Positions 45,382 to 57,549 of a stretch of 64,000 nucleotides of DNA are shown here, in pieces. Positions within the stretch are counted from its first letter, which is position 1, and every line of letters begins with the position of its first letter. Origin of the DNA: Archegozetes longisetosus (Eukaryota > Arthropoda > Arachnida > Sarcoptiformes > Trhypochthoniidae); contig JAEMBT020000003.1 in NCBI GenBank assembly GCA_018873245.2, positions 10,477,843-10,541,842 on the forward strand, in the 5' to 3' direction. The notes below the pieces were generated by a model that saw only the letters and a list, made by a program, of their open reading frames with translations, had not been told where the DNA came from and made no database searches. The position numbers were made by a program, and so were the translations under genes.

Positions 45382-48194
45382 ATGAGTGAAAGTGAAGTGA
45401 AAAAAGTTGCGGTTCGTGTAAAAGACGTGTACTTTTCGTACTCCAAACGTTTCATATTGAATGGCATCAATGTTTCAGTACCGAAGTCCACAATTTATGG
45501 ACTTTTGGGTTCGAGCGGTTGTGGAAAAACAACTTTATTGAGATGTATTTTGGGCCGATTGAAGCCTAAAAGTGGTCAAATCGACACATTTGGAGGAAGA
45601 CCAGCATCGAAATCATGTGAAATTCCGGGTCCCGGAGTTGGATATATGCCTCAAGAATTGGGTCTCTATCACGACTTTACTATTGCCGAGACTTTGACTT
45701 ATTTCGGAAGAATATTCGCTATGAATAAAACTGAGATCAACGAAAAGATCGATCATCTCATAGAACTGCTTCAATTACCCAAAAGAACTAAATTGATCGG
45801 TATTTTTCATCAATTCATTTAAATATACGATTATGTCTGTATTTTTGTTTGTTTAGCTGTGATTGTGATGAGTCGAGTGTTGTCACAATCGTTTAGCTGT
45901 CATTCAATTCTAATTAATTAAATGTTATTCAAAGCGATGAGGTTTACAGTCAATCGACAACTTTATAGAAGAGTAGACATTTATAGTTAGTACAAAATTT
46001 AGCGAAAACATTATTCAAATAAAGTGATCTGAAGTGCAACGAATTTCAATAATTGTTTATATGAGATCTTCAGTTTAGATATGTGTTCACTTAATTTAAG
46101 TTCTTAAATGATAGCAATTTTTCATTCCTATAATTGAAATAAGAGAAAATTCACAGCGAATTAAGTAACTTATGAACGATTAATGAATTGATTTGAAAAC
46201 AGGAAAACTGAGTGGTGGTCAACAGAGACGTGTATCCCTCGCGACCGCTTTATTTCATTGTCCACCTCTTCTGATTCTGGACGAGCCCACAGTAGGCGTG
46301 GATCCGGTTCTTCGAGAAACCATTTGGAATCATTTGGTGTCGCTGTGCAGATCAGGTCTCACTATAATCCTTACCACACATTACATCGAAGAGGCGCGCT
46401 CTGCAAATGTGATCGGTTTCATGAGAGACGGAAAACTTTTAGCTGAAGATAATCCAAACCTATTACTCGATAAATATGTTTTGCCTAATTTGGAAGAAGT
46501 TTTCCTCAGATTATGTTATTTACAGAATAAACACAAAATTCACGGAAAGCAGGTTTCAGTCAATCGAAATGATTACAAAAGACTGACTGAAGACAAAAAT
46601 GGTTTTGTTGCAAAAGATAAGATTTCTGTTTGTGAAAACAATTTAAGTGAACAAGACGTGACTGACATAAAAGATGATTGTCCCGAAAGTGGTTCAGTTT
46701 TGAGCAATGGATTGTTATTTAATGATAATAAGACAAACAGTTGTCGTACTTATCAAATCGTTACAAATGATATGAACACTAATGCAAACTGTCATAACCC
46801 AAATGAGGAAAGTGATGATCAAAGTCTAACTATTGATAAATATATGGCTAAAAATAATGGAGATAACAGTCATCATAATATAAATAAGATTGAAGCCAAA
46901 CACATGAACGATGTTTATATCGAGATCAACGATCAGAACTATGAACTGAATTGTTTGCCACAAAATAATCCAAACGGTTGTGGTGACAAATTACTGGCCA
47001 AACAAATAGATATTCGAAACAGTCATTTCAGTGGAAGACTTTCTGCACTTTGCACAAAAATTTTCGACGTTTGAGTCGAAATTGGGGACAATTATTGTTT
47101 TTGTAATTCTGCCGGCATTACAGTTGGCATTACTTTTAATCAGTATTAGTGGCGGACCAACAGATCTAACATTAGCTGTTTTTGATGAAGAAGTGCTAAA
47201 CAACAAAACCAATAATTGGGGACAACTATTCTTAGACTGCATCGACAACAAAACATTTACATTAAAGCATTACAACTCGTTTGAAGCTGCCTACGATTCG
47301 GTAGTGAACGGAAAGTCGTGGGCTGCCATCGAAATCAATGATCGATTCTCTGCAGCTCTACGTCTGAGACATTTGTATGGAAGTGAAGTCGACGAACAAA
47401 CACTTAATGAAAGTCAAATTGTTGTTCACATTGATTGGTCGAATCAGGCGATTGGCGTTCAAATCGAGCGATACTTTTATGAGGCGATGATGAAATTTGC
47501 AGAACAGGTGGCCCTCCAATCGAACACTAACCCGGATGCGTTTAAAGTACCGATAGTTTTCGAACCACCAGTTTATGGAAATCGAGACGAATCGATGCGA
47601 GATTTCGTACTACCCGGCTGTTATATTCTGTTGGCCTTTTTCTCGACAGGTTCTGTGACCGCGCATCTTCTACTTGAAGAACGTCGAGACGGTCTATTGG
47701 AAAGAAGTCTCGTGGCCGGAATCACAGCTTCAGAGTTCCTGTTATCGCACGCATTGACACAGTTCCTCATTCTTTGCCTACAAATAGGTTTAATGCTTTT
47801 GATGCCTTTTGTTGTATTTGAGCGACAATTTATTGGTTCGCTGTCACTATTGATAAGTTTGGCTCTATCGCAAGGTTTTTGTGGTATAATGTATGGACTG
47901 ATGATATCTACCGTTTGTAGTGACATCATATATGCCGCAATGTTTACTATTGTAACGTTTTTTATATCAATAATAATCGGAGGTGTGTTTTGGCCAATTG
48001 AGAACATACCAACTATTTTGAAACTTCTCAGTAATTTGGCACCATCAACGCTTCCGATTCAGTCCATGAGAAGTATTTTGTTTCGAGGTTGGAATTTATA
48101 CTACTTTGAAGTGTATATCGGATTTATTGTTACTTATGTGTGGTTTGCATTCTTTGTAATCATTGCTCTCATATTTTTACGCCGAAGTTTTTAA
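45382..48194 (+). CDS. ABCH/ABCG-type half-transporter, frames of NBD and TMD disagree
   Basis: Exon 1 is 45382-45799. A 403-bp GT-AG intron is removed and exon 2 starts at 46203 (phase 1). The nucleotide-binding domain has Walker A GSSGCGKT (43-50), a Q-loop in VGYMPQELGLY, signature KLSGGQQRR (141-149), Walker B LLILDEP and H-loop TTHYIEEA. A long Asn/Asp-rich linker (about residues 230-420) follows, and this frame stops at TGA 47072-47074. The membrane half is open one frame over, to TAA 48192-48194. It starts ESKLGTIIVFVILPALQLAL with about six hydrophobic segments and the conserved VLPGCYILLAFFSTGSVTAH and LLLEERRDGLLERSLVAG. NBD-first order plus this C-terminal half point to the arthropod ABCH family (plasma-membrane lipid or xenobiotic export). 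One base out of frame at 47066-47080 separates the halves. It is an assembly error, a pseudogene or a +1 recoding site. Confidence 0.85.
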
Positions 48195-49640
48195 TATCTT
48201 ATTAAGACATTTTTCACTCTATTCTTAGTTCTTGTAGTTCAATACAATTCTTAACTCTTGTAATAAATACTCACCGACGTGACCAGTCATATGAGGAGAC
48301 TGACCACTTCGCTTGCGTGAGAATCAGTTATAGTGCGAGCGTTTATGCTTTCTACACAATTACATATCTATTTTCTGTACTCCAAAAATCTAATCATTAG
48401 TCGATAACACTTTAAAAACTGCAAATCTATTCAATAGATTTGTTTTATTCACATTTCTATAGACTTAGTAAACTTTGAAATGAGTTCGATATTCAACAAC
48501 AGTAATTTTGACAAAATTATTCGATATGAGTTTGAACACATATCTAACACTTGGCCTTCATTTAAGTCCACATAATATTACTTTAGACTTAAAGATAATC
48601 CATTCAATTAAATGCTTTATAATAAAAGTCGGATTCATTTATAAAACAGAAAATGTGATGCAATAGATTTGCTCTAATCTCGAATCGAAGCTTCGATCTC
48701 AACAGAAGTCTCTTCTCTGTCTTCAAATATCAAACGACTCAGAATAATGTTAAAACTCTAAACCAAAAAATTTTATATTCAATATTGATTTATAATCATT
48801 GACCTTATTCTTTAATTCAATACTTTTCTCAATCTGAGCCTTTTGTTTGAACTAAAACTCCGAAAATCATATATTAACACAATTATACATAAGTTTCAGT
48901 TAATTAATTGATGGCAGAACAATATAGAGATAAGTCTTTGATAAGAATATTCATTTCGCTTTCTTCATAAATTTTCATCAATTTGTAGACTTTGATTATC
49001 AATATGTTTAATACTCAGCGGTAAAGTTAGTTCTGATATTACTTTAAAAGCTTTCTAATAAGTGAGCAACTGCTTATTCATATAATTTATATAATGAATC
49101 CATTGTTTAATCAGGGTTAATATAAGTACCAATCAGCAGATAAAAGTTGTGTATTGATCACTCCTAAAAAGATGCAGAAGAGCTGATAAACTTTAGGGCA
49201 AGACAACTCATTCAGATTTGTGTTAAGTATATTGAGATTAATCAATAAATACATTCTTAATAATCAGTATAGAGCTTTTCAATAATAAGTTTGAGTCCTG
49301 TTAATGAAAAGATTTGACAAAATATTATCAGTCGAAAAGTTTTTTTGTCATTCCTTTAAAAACGTGTTATCAATTTGATTTTAAAATGCCAGTAATTGCA
49401 AAATCCGATACTAAAATCATTTGAATGAGTCATAATTTGATATTTTACTAAAATAATTGGATAGGTCCGATCAGTATTTTGGTCCTAATGACTGATTGAT
49501 TGTTATTACTAATATTACTATGAATGACACTTAGATACTGATCATTAGGGGTACATAAATATGTAAAATGCATATTTGCATAAGAGGAATATTTAAGGGT
49601 TTATGGGACATAAAAACATAAATGCATGAAATGGAATATT
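48195..49640. other. Intergenic, nothing recognised
   Basis: AT-rich. An AATAAA-type signal at 48261 (GTAATAAATA) could end the ABC transporter transcript. Confidence 0.35.
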
Positions 49641-49990
49641 TTAAATAATTTGATTAGTTTATCAAAAGTTTTGTGAGGCTTTGGACAAAATCTTTGGATA
49701 TAAAACACTTAAAATAATCTCTGAGTTGTTAAATGGAAAGAATTTATCACTGGAAGAGTTAAATAATAGAGAATTCTCAAAATTTTTGCTTCCATTCCCA
49801 TAAAAGATGGAATTGGGATTCACATTTTCATCTCTATTGGATAATAACTTATAAGCTGATGAAACTGGGTATCTCAAGTGTGCAACAGTAACTCAATGTA
49901 ATGTTGAGAGAATCTTCAGTGGGCATAAAATATAATAAGAACAAATAGACTAAAATTTACAGGCGAAAGCTTAAAGATGTACGTTGTAGT
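49641..49990 (+). pseudogene. hAT-type transposase C-terminal remnant
   Basis: The plus strand reads, across stops, CATVTQCNVERIFSGHKI near 49880-49935 followed by a leucine-containing helix. This matches the hAT dimerisation motif (S/N-V-E-R-I/L-F-S). No terminal repeats were delimited. It is a different family from the remnant at 33815-34230. Confidence 0.5.
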
Positions 49991-50785
49991 TAAATGCAAC
50001 AAGAATAATTTCTAATCTTATCAATTAGATATATTTTGTATCAGATTGTCTTTTTGTGTTCTTTCTAATGCATATTTAAGTGCCTATTTTGCAATTTTTA
50101 AAGGTCATATTTGCATACATATTAATATTTCTGAAAAATAAAAGCATATTTTTGTCACCCCTACTGATCTAATTTATTAATGACTAACTTCTTACTATTT
50201 AAATTTATCTCGTCCCTTTTATCTTATCCAAGCGCATCAGGGATTAATCCAAGATCCTTATCTTGATAAATTTAATCTAGATAATTAATCCATAACATTT
50301 ATCTGTCGGCCGCACGAGAATTGCTGAGATGTTACAGTCACTTCACACATCAATTTTGATAAAACACACTTTTATGAATTTTTAAATTTAGAACTACACA
50401 TCACATATTTGTTTCCGAATACAGTTATTTAAAATTTTTTCTTCTGTCAACATTAAAATATAAAAACTTTGAAAGTTAAGGGTTAATTAATAGCATTAAA
50501 TCAATAAAAATATCCCCCGAGGTTCGAACGAGTCTCGAAATAACTCTTGGTCGAGGCTCGAAAAATCATACCATTCTCTTTATTTGTCATAATAAATTTT
50601 ATTATTCAATCATCATGAATGTAAAAAAGTTCTAAATTCATTTATCGAAAAGAAATTAACAGCTTTATTAACGATGTTTTCAGATTCAAGTTAATTTCTA
50701 ACATGTGATAATCAGAAAATGCAAAATAGTTGAAAAATAGCTGATTAATATAGTTGTGAAACTTACTTTAAAGTTTATTATCAAT
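49991..50785. other. Intergenic, nothing recognised
   Basis: No ORF or repeat of note. Confidence 0.3.
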
Positions 50786-50794
50786 GATTTAGTT

Positions 50795-51546
50795 GGGACC
50801 TGGACGAAAGACCGACAACCAAAAGACCGATAGGAAAAAAGACCAACAGGGACATAAGACCGACAGGACAGAAGACCGACAGGACAGAAGACCGATAGGG
50901 TTAGAAGACCGACATTTAAGATGAAGCTTAAGGTTTTCTTCTGTCAACAATAATATAATTATTGTCCTCGTTTTATCGATAACCACATTTGTAATGATAG
51001 CTGAAGAAGAGCAAGCCGAAGAAGTTGTTTGAACAAAAGATATCAAAACAGTATTGATCTATACCTTCAGACGAGTGGTTAGAGTATAAACATTACTATC
51101 ACCATATGTGACATGGATCAGTTGATGGTGATCATTTTTATACTCAAACAACTTGCATGACGACGTGCACCAACAATATTTCGATGTTTTGTTGAAAAAA
51201 TTTAGTACTCACATACTACCAATTCGTCAAACAAGTTGTTTGAGTATAAGAATAATTATCACCATTAGCTGATTCATGTCACATATGATGATAGTTATGT
51301 TTATACTCTGACCACTCGTCTGAAGGTATAGATCAATACTGTTTTGATATCTTTTGTTCAAACAACTTCTTCGGCTTGCTCTTCTTCAGCTATCATTACA
51401 AATGTAGTTATCGATAAAACGAGGACAGCAATTATATTATTGTTGACAGAAGAAAACCTTAAGCTTCATCTTAAATGTCGGTCTTCTAACCCTATCGGTC
51501 TTTTGTCCTGTCGGTCTTTTGGTTGTCGGTCTTTCGACCCGGACCC
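50795..51546. mobile_element. Foldback element 6, perfect 9-bp target duplication
   Basis: This is a 752-bp near-complete palindrome. Left end GGGACCTGGACGAAAGACCG mirrors the right end (complement GGGTCCGGGTCGAAAGACCG). It is flanked by GATTTAGTT at 50786-50794 and 51547-51555. The outer part of the left arm is a minisatellite of AAGACCGACAGGACAG-type units (about 50808-50915); the right arm has fewer. The next ~150 bp of each arm are nearly identical, so the same 40-codon frame appears on both strands. The loop is near 51150-51190. A 9-bp duplication fits Mutator-like or Merlin mobilisation. Confidence 0.9.
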
Positions 51547-51555
51547 GATTTAGTT

Positions 51556-52090
51556 TGATTCATGGTTCATATTTCAATAAGAAAACTTGGAGCAGTGTTT
51601 AAAAAAATCAATATAGGTCTTAATAAAATTCAATGTTTGAATGCAAAAATTTATAAAAGTTTGGTTAAAAAAAAGTCTCGACTATACTAGTAATTAATAT
51701 GTATAGAAATTAACTTCAAGTAAATGCGCTATCAGCTAGTATCATAATGTTTTTTACGTATACAGTAGCATTGCTTGTCGCAAACCATTCGTAGATATTG
51801 CTTCACACTAACAATACTTGTCATATTTACCTTAATAAAGGCATTATTATGTATTTATTAATGGTTGAAACGATCACAAATATGCTTTAATGCCTCAGTT
51901 GATGCTTTAACTAATTTTGTATTAAACTTGTATTGAAATTAATTTTTATATTAGATTTTTTCAGTCAAACTACAAAGTGCTTTTTCTCGTTTCGATGTAT
52001 TGAGAGATAAGTTATTTACTATCGAGCCGTCATGGTGTTATGATGTGTATATTGGAGATCAATATAAATGTCAATTACTGCATGCAGATT
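51556..52090. other. Intergenic, nothing recognised
   Basis: AT-rich DNA without a recognisable feature. Confidence 0.3.
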
Positions 52091-52099
52091 GAATCTATG

Positions 52100-52370
52100 A
52101 TCAAATCGAGCTGAAAATTGTCAGCCATTATAAGATCTCTCAAGAGCTTGGCTAGAATCAGCGAAGACTCTGATTCTCCGAGTAGTTTCGACCCCATTCT
52201 TAGTAGGATCCAGTTCTGACTGCAAATAATCTGCTCTTTTGTCAATCGACTTCTTCTCTTCATTAACCTTTATAATGATTGTAAACTTCTTTCAGCTCTT
52301 CTCCCAAGCTTTGAATCTTATGCTCGCATTGTTTTCTTCGGAGAACATTAGAATTTTCAAGAGTTCTTAA
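52100..52370 (-). pseudogene. Possible coiled-coil gene fragment
   Basis: On the minus strand one frame reads RTLENSNVLRRKQCEHKIQ, then SLGEELKEVYNHYK (about 52365-52272). After GGTTAATG the next frame reads VNEEKKSIDKRADYLQSEL, then GVETTRRIRVFADSSQALER (about 52268-52115). Both are charged, helical and lack stops for 30-55 codons. This suggests exons or remnants of a coiled-coil protein with a one-base frame change between them. No family is recognised and no flanking splice pattern was proven. Confidence 0.3.
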
Positions 52371-53269
52371 TATCAAAATAATTGTTAGAATTATTTCTCA
52401 AATTGTTTGGAAGAAATTTTCCGTGGTTATCTCCTATCGGAAATCGAGCTTTCAGATTAATATTAGAACTTGAAGCTGTTTTTCCGAATAAGTGGATAGA
52501 TCTAGTTCCGATTTAAGCGTACTTTAATGTTTAGAAGATTTTAATATGATACCTGAATATAATTTTCTTAGTCTTTTCTAGACCAACAATACGATTTCAT
52601 AATTAACCTTATTATTGCGTGAAAATTTGTCTTTTGTAGTGAAGGCCTTGCTCAACTTTTAGATATAGTACTGAAACAAATAAATTCATTGTCTTTTTAG
52701 CATGATTCCCGATGAATTTTTTGCCATATCTATAGCATCGCCAAAGTTATAGCTACGAAGCTATTTTTACGTTCGCCAATTCGTCTCTTAGTTTGATCAC
52801 AACTCAAATTATCGATTATCCGGTTTTATGCGCCGAAAGTATTTTTCATTCTGATAACAACTCTGCTTTGCGCAAAAGTTTCGAACATCTACTAAAAGTT
52901 AGTTTAACTTTTCAGAATTAAGAAAAGGCTCAAATTTTATAATCTATTTGTTGGAAATCTCGTAGACATTAGCGATTATAAAACAAAGAGAACTGTTTTG
53001 GTAGTTAATCGTGAGAACTCAAAGTAACCTAAACCCAGTGTTGTCAAATGAAAATTTAATAAAAACAAGTTTCTCCTTAAAAATTTGAAATGAATCCTCA
53101 ACCTGAATGAGGCATTTATTAACAAATTTATTTACTTAAATCAATGGGGAGAGGCTTGGATAAATACTTTGCGCATTGTTAGAAGCAATTTGAAATAATC
53201 TATAATCTATAATCTGAATTATTTGAACAACAGATTCAATAATTGCAGTCAATTTTCGAAGACTAGAAA
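52371..53269. other. Intergenic, nothing recognised
   Basis: No clear gene. It may include diverged upstream parts of the coiled-coil fragment. Confidence 0.25.
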
Positions 53270-54179
53270 TAATGAAATTTTGAAAGAAGGGGGAAGCATA
53301 AGTCGATATTTCGGGCGTAGAGTTTTGACCCCTTAAAAGATGCATATATAAGGGATACATATTTTATTTTAAAAATTATCCCTGAATTCAAAACGGTTTA
53401 GAAGATAATTTAATTTAAGTGAAATTTTTTTCAATAGGCCCTATGGGAAAATATCTATTTTCAAAGGTTAATTTAACCCTCAGCCCCCACTTTAATTTCA
53501 ACGAAATTTTTATAGTGAATAGAGACATAGAGGAAGATGCTTTTAGGAAAGTGTCAATGTGGATCAAGAACTTTATCATATCTAAAATATTAATTAACTC
53601 CATAGATTAATAGAGAATATTGCAAAAAGTCTAGGACCACTTCCTATAGTGTTTGTTATTGAGCTATTGATGATCACTTAGAACATTGGTCTCGATGATG
53701 TTGCTTCTTCCCTGACAGTGTGCGTCACTACACTACTTCTGAGCTGACGTGAGACGCGCGCTTCCGAATGGAAGATCGTGTCAGTCTCAGTCGAGTTTAA
53801 GGCGTCATCTACACCAATGCCTTAAGCCCCAGCAAGGCTCAAGGGAGTAGCCTAGACATCGAATCCTACCACTTTCATCATATTTTATTCATTTTCGCTA
53901 TCACTGTCATCAATTACATTTTGATGATTTTAAAATTAGGTTAGGTCTAAAACGTTATAGAAAATTAAAATAATAAGCGGGTATTTTCTGTAATTTTTTG
54001 AAGAATTTAAAACGCCATGTGCTCTAACTTTTTTCGGAGTACTGTAATAGGAAGCTTTAGTCGCATCACATTGTATTTACATTTTTAAAGCATTGATCTG
54101 GTTATTTATTTGCATACATAATATTCAATAAAAATGCACGAATTAGGGCTCTGAGATGGATGATTCAATTAACGCTTGA

Positions 54180-54275
54180 AGTAATGGTATATACTCTAGT
54201 AGGTCCAGGGATGGCGAATACTGTAGTAGGTCTAGGAGTGGCGTATACTATAGTAGGATTGGGTGGCATATACTG
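54180..54275. repeat. Minisatellite, about 30-bp units, three copies
   Basis: Units of the form GGCGAATACTGTAGTAGGTC, GGCGTATACTATAGTAGG and GGCATATACTGTAG follow one another with small changes. Confidence 0.7.
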
Positions 54276-54479
54276 TAGAATGAATACATTATTAAGATAT
54301 TCTGCATTAGCGCGGATTGCCCAATGAAATCGAGCATATCCAAGAAACCATATTAGAGTTGTTACATGTGAGCACATGCCAACTGTTCGCAACCCATTTT
54401 TATCTTTTAACTATCTCACTTGTTGTACCGCGTGACTACTGCAAATGTGCCATACATAAAATGCGTCCAACGGGTTCAT

Positions 54480-54610
54480 CCATAATTAAATCATCAATAA
54501 ATCACGTAAAATATTGAGCCACTATAAATCGCATCGAAAGGTCATCCATAAATTACGTCGAACGGATCGTCCATAAATCACGACGAAACAGGTCATTCAT
54601 AAATTACGTT
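54480..54610. repeat. Minisatellite, about 33-bp units
   Basis: CATAAATTACGTCGAACGG and close variants (ATAAATCACGACGAAACAGG, ATAAATTACG) recur about four times, alternating with GGTCATC-type words. Confidence 0.65.
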
Positions 54611-54737
54611 TAAGGCTTTTATTATCTGGCCTGCACTTATAAAAATCTGACTGCTATAAACCTTAAGATATTGCAAAGACTTTTTTCTTTACATTTCTCA
54701 CATAGCCTAAACTTATACTTTCCCACAGTCAGACATA

Positions 54738-54900
54738 AATTATGAAGCGGGGTCTGTCACAGGGAAATACAATGCTAACCCTTAGCACTATAGTAAACCC
54801 AATTAAAGCTATTACCCAACAATACCCCCTATTCCCCCTATTATTAGCACAAACTCCTACAAGTCTCTGCCCCAACTTTGGGAGAAGCTTCCCTATAAAA
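54738..54900 (+). repeat. Dispersed repeat, copy A
   Basis: The block from AAATTATGAAGCGGGGTCTG to GAGAAGCTTCC matches, in reverse orientation, about 63500-63657. The two share GGGAAATACAAT, TATTACCCAACA and CCCCAACTTTGGGAGAAGCT with moderate divergence. Coding potential is doubtful. Confidence 0.65.
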
Positions 54901-55325
54901 TTGATAAGCAAACATGTATTAACGGCCTTTTACCTCGTATTCCTCAATAAAGTAAGTTAAAGAAATCCAAAAATTGTGTTGTGCTACGAAATTATATTGC
55001 AATATTATTTCGAATTTGAAAATGATTTTAGATATGATAAAGTTCTTGATCCACATTGACACTTTCCTAAAAGCATCTTCCTCTATGTCTCTATTCACTA
55101 TAAAAATGTCGTTGAAATTAAAGTGGGGGCTGAGGGTTAAATTAACCTTTGAAAATAGATATTTTCCCATAGAGCCCATTGAAAAAAATTTCACTTAAAT
55201 TAAATTATCTTCTAAACCGTTTTGAATTCAGGGATAATTTTTAAAATAAAATATGTATCCCTTATATATGCATCTTTTAAGGGGTCAAAACTCTACGCCC
55301 GAAATATCGCCTTATGGTCCCCCTC

Positions 55326-57549
55326 CTTTAATACTTATATTTGCATTTAATACTAACTGCATCATTTGAACTTTCAGTTCTTAATTCCTTTTGATAATAT
55401 AATCATTGGAACTTAGCATTAACAATAACTTTATTTCAACAATTATTTTGTTTATTGATAAATACTTAATTTTCTTAAAAACTCGATGAATTTTCTTCAA
55501 AGTAGTTTAAATAAAAGTTAAGTTTTATAATTTTCAAGGGAAATATGCAAACTTAATTGGGTGCAAACTCCAGGACATTGAGTGTTCCAGTTTATACTTT
55601 GCTAGGACAGGAGACAAATTTCTTTATTCCAGGACAGTCTAAACGAAATCTAGACGGGTAGAACCCGTAGTTCTTATAATACCTCAATATTCTAAATCTT
55701 TCAATATGTCTTTTGAATCTTCAAAAACTGATTAGTAATCTTTAAGACTTATAAGTGGTTTAGATGACTAATTAGTTTTTTGATAACTCAGAGTATTTAT
55801 TAATAGACCAAGAAAATTGAAGTCTTATCAAAACTGACTATTGAGTGTAAACTCTTTAACATTAGAAGTATTGTACAGTCTAGGGATTTAATTTGAGTCC
55901 ACATAACTTATATGAACAGCGAAACATATGCTGAATAGAAATTAATTCTGATTTATTAATAATGCAATATTTTTGTAGTATCAGACAAAATATCATAGCC
56001 AAAGTATCGCACGAGAACATTACATCTTTGTATGAGATATCTTTATACATGATATTTATTCTCGGAAATGATTTTCGATGAACTTCTTCAATATTATGAT
56101 TGATTTTAAACTTTCGAAGATTATAACCCCAGGCTTTAATTAGTCTTTAACGTCGAAAGTTTAAAAAATCTTAAAAATGAAATCTTACCAATAAGTCTCT
56201 TATCTGATGTATGCAGAGTAAAATTAATAAGAACTAAATATTTTATTACATTTGAATTCAAAGAAAAACTTATCAATGGGATGACTAACAGAGAGTACTC
56301 ACATATTACTAAAATACTTGAAGCAGTTCTGAACTTTGGGTCAAAAATGTTGGAACAAAGAACAGTTTTTTGGTAGTTAGAGACGTGAGTGGCAGATAGA
56401 AACCAATTGTTAACAAAAGTCTGAGATATTAATCCAATTTGTATTTAATTTACAAGATTAAGTAAAATAAAATTTTATATTAATTGAATCCCAATCCAAG
56501 TTCATTTTGTGAATGGATTTAGTCATTGTTATTTGAGTGAAATTAAATGTTATTAAGTTGTAATCTTAATTAAGACTATAGCTTTTAGTAGCCATAATTG
56601 AATCGTGTTGACGTTGGACACAGAGCAGGGGGGACGGAAACAAATTAAGCATAGTTCTCCATCGTTGGCACGGATCATATCGACAGTATTGTTCATAAAC
56701 TTAAGATACTGAATTTTCTTATTTCAAACGCCAATTGATTAATAGTTAAATTATTGTAAAATTAGCAGCCTCAGTGATTTTTTTATCTTGTTCAATTGTT
56801 TTGCTTATCCTTTTCTTCGGTTCGAAAATCTTATAAATTAGAAAATAGTTACTTATTCTTTTGACTGTTTCGTGACCAATTACTCTAGCTATTGTACGCA
56901 AAATTTTCTTCTGTCCTATTCTCTAGATAATTCGAACTATTTGATTAAATATTAAAGTCATGTTTTCATTTGAAAATACGTGTTTTAACAAATACTTTCT
57001 GTTATTGTAAATCAAAGTTTATCATAAGTTGAAAGTTCCATATGAATAGATCAGTAAAATGCTATATTATTTAACAACGAATTCTATGAAGTATACGTAC
57101 GGCGTCTCAGAATAAATCCCAAGACTACATAATCAGTGAAAACAACTAAAACAAAAAACAATATTTTTTAAGAATCGAATTCTAAATGACGAAATAAATT
57201 TATTTAAAACCATTATTCAAATAACAACTATTTTATCTATAAGATTATAATATTATGCATGGAATCCGACAGATTAAAGTGGTGTCTGAATTTGTTTACT
57301 GTAAGTCAACTTTTAGGATTTCAATAGTTTATTATTGCAAAAGTTAGCTCGAAATTTTATTTGTTTCAATAAAGCCTGAATCAGTAAAGATCAGAGATAA
57401 AAAGTAGTTGAGACTATGATTATCTTCTTTAAAAAGAATCTCATCTATGTAATTGCTATATTACGAAATTTCGAATGGTTGACATTAGTCAAATTCTAAA
57501 TTCAAACAAGGTTGAACAGATCTAAACCTTTCAAAGTCTTAACTGTTGT
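55326..57549. other. Intergenic, nothing recognised
   Basis: AT-rich, no ORF of note. It lies downstream of the minus-strand FPPS-like pseudogene. Confidence 0.3.

Larger units (their letters stand above)
53270..55325. mobile_element. Inverted-repeat structure 7 (310-bp arms, 1.4-kb middle)
   Basis: The arms 53281-53592 and about 55012-55320 are inverted copies of each other with high identity. Shared words include CGATATTTCGGGCGTAGAGT, CCCTCAGCCCCCACTTTAAT and GAGACATAGAGGAAGATGCT. Between them lie several unrelated repeats: tandem repeats at 54180-54275 and 54480-54610, and a dispersed repeat at 54738-54900. No transposase and no target duplication were found. It could be a composite element or two inverted copies of one repeat. 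Confidence 0.65.

Noticed and set aside
47069-47123. A 55-bp GT-AG intron that would join the two ABC transporter frames
   Set aside because: It would remove most of the conserved first membrane segment (IIVFVILPALQ). It is kept only as an alternative in the finding.
50789-51553. Two frames on opposite strands starting with the same MISFVQTTSSACSSSAII peptide
   Set aside because: They are the two arms of foldback element 6 and not a gene pair.
53415-55198. Paired frames (MKFFSIGPMGKYLFSKVNL and complements) on both strands
   Set aside because: They come from the inverted arms of structure 7. Codon structure shows no family match.
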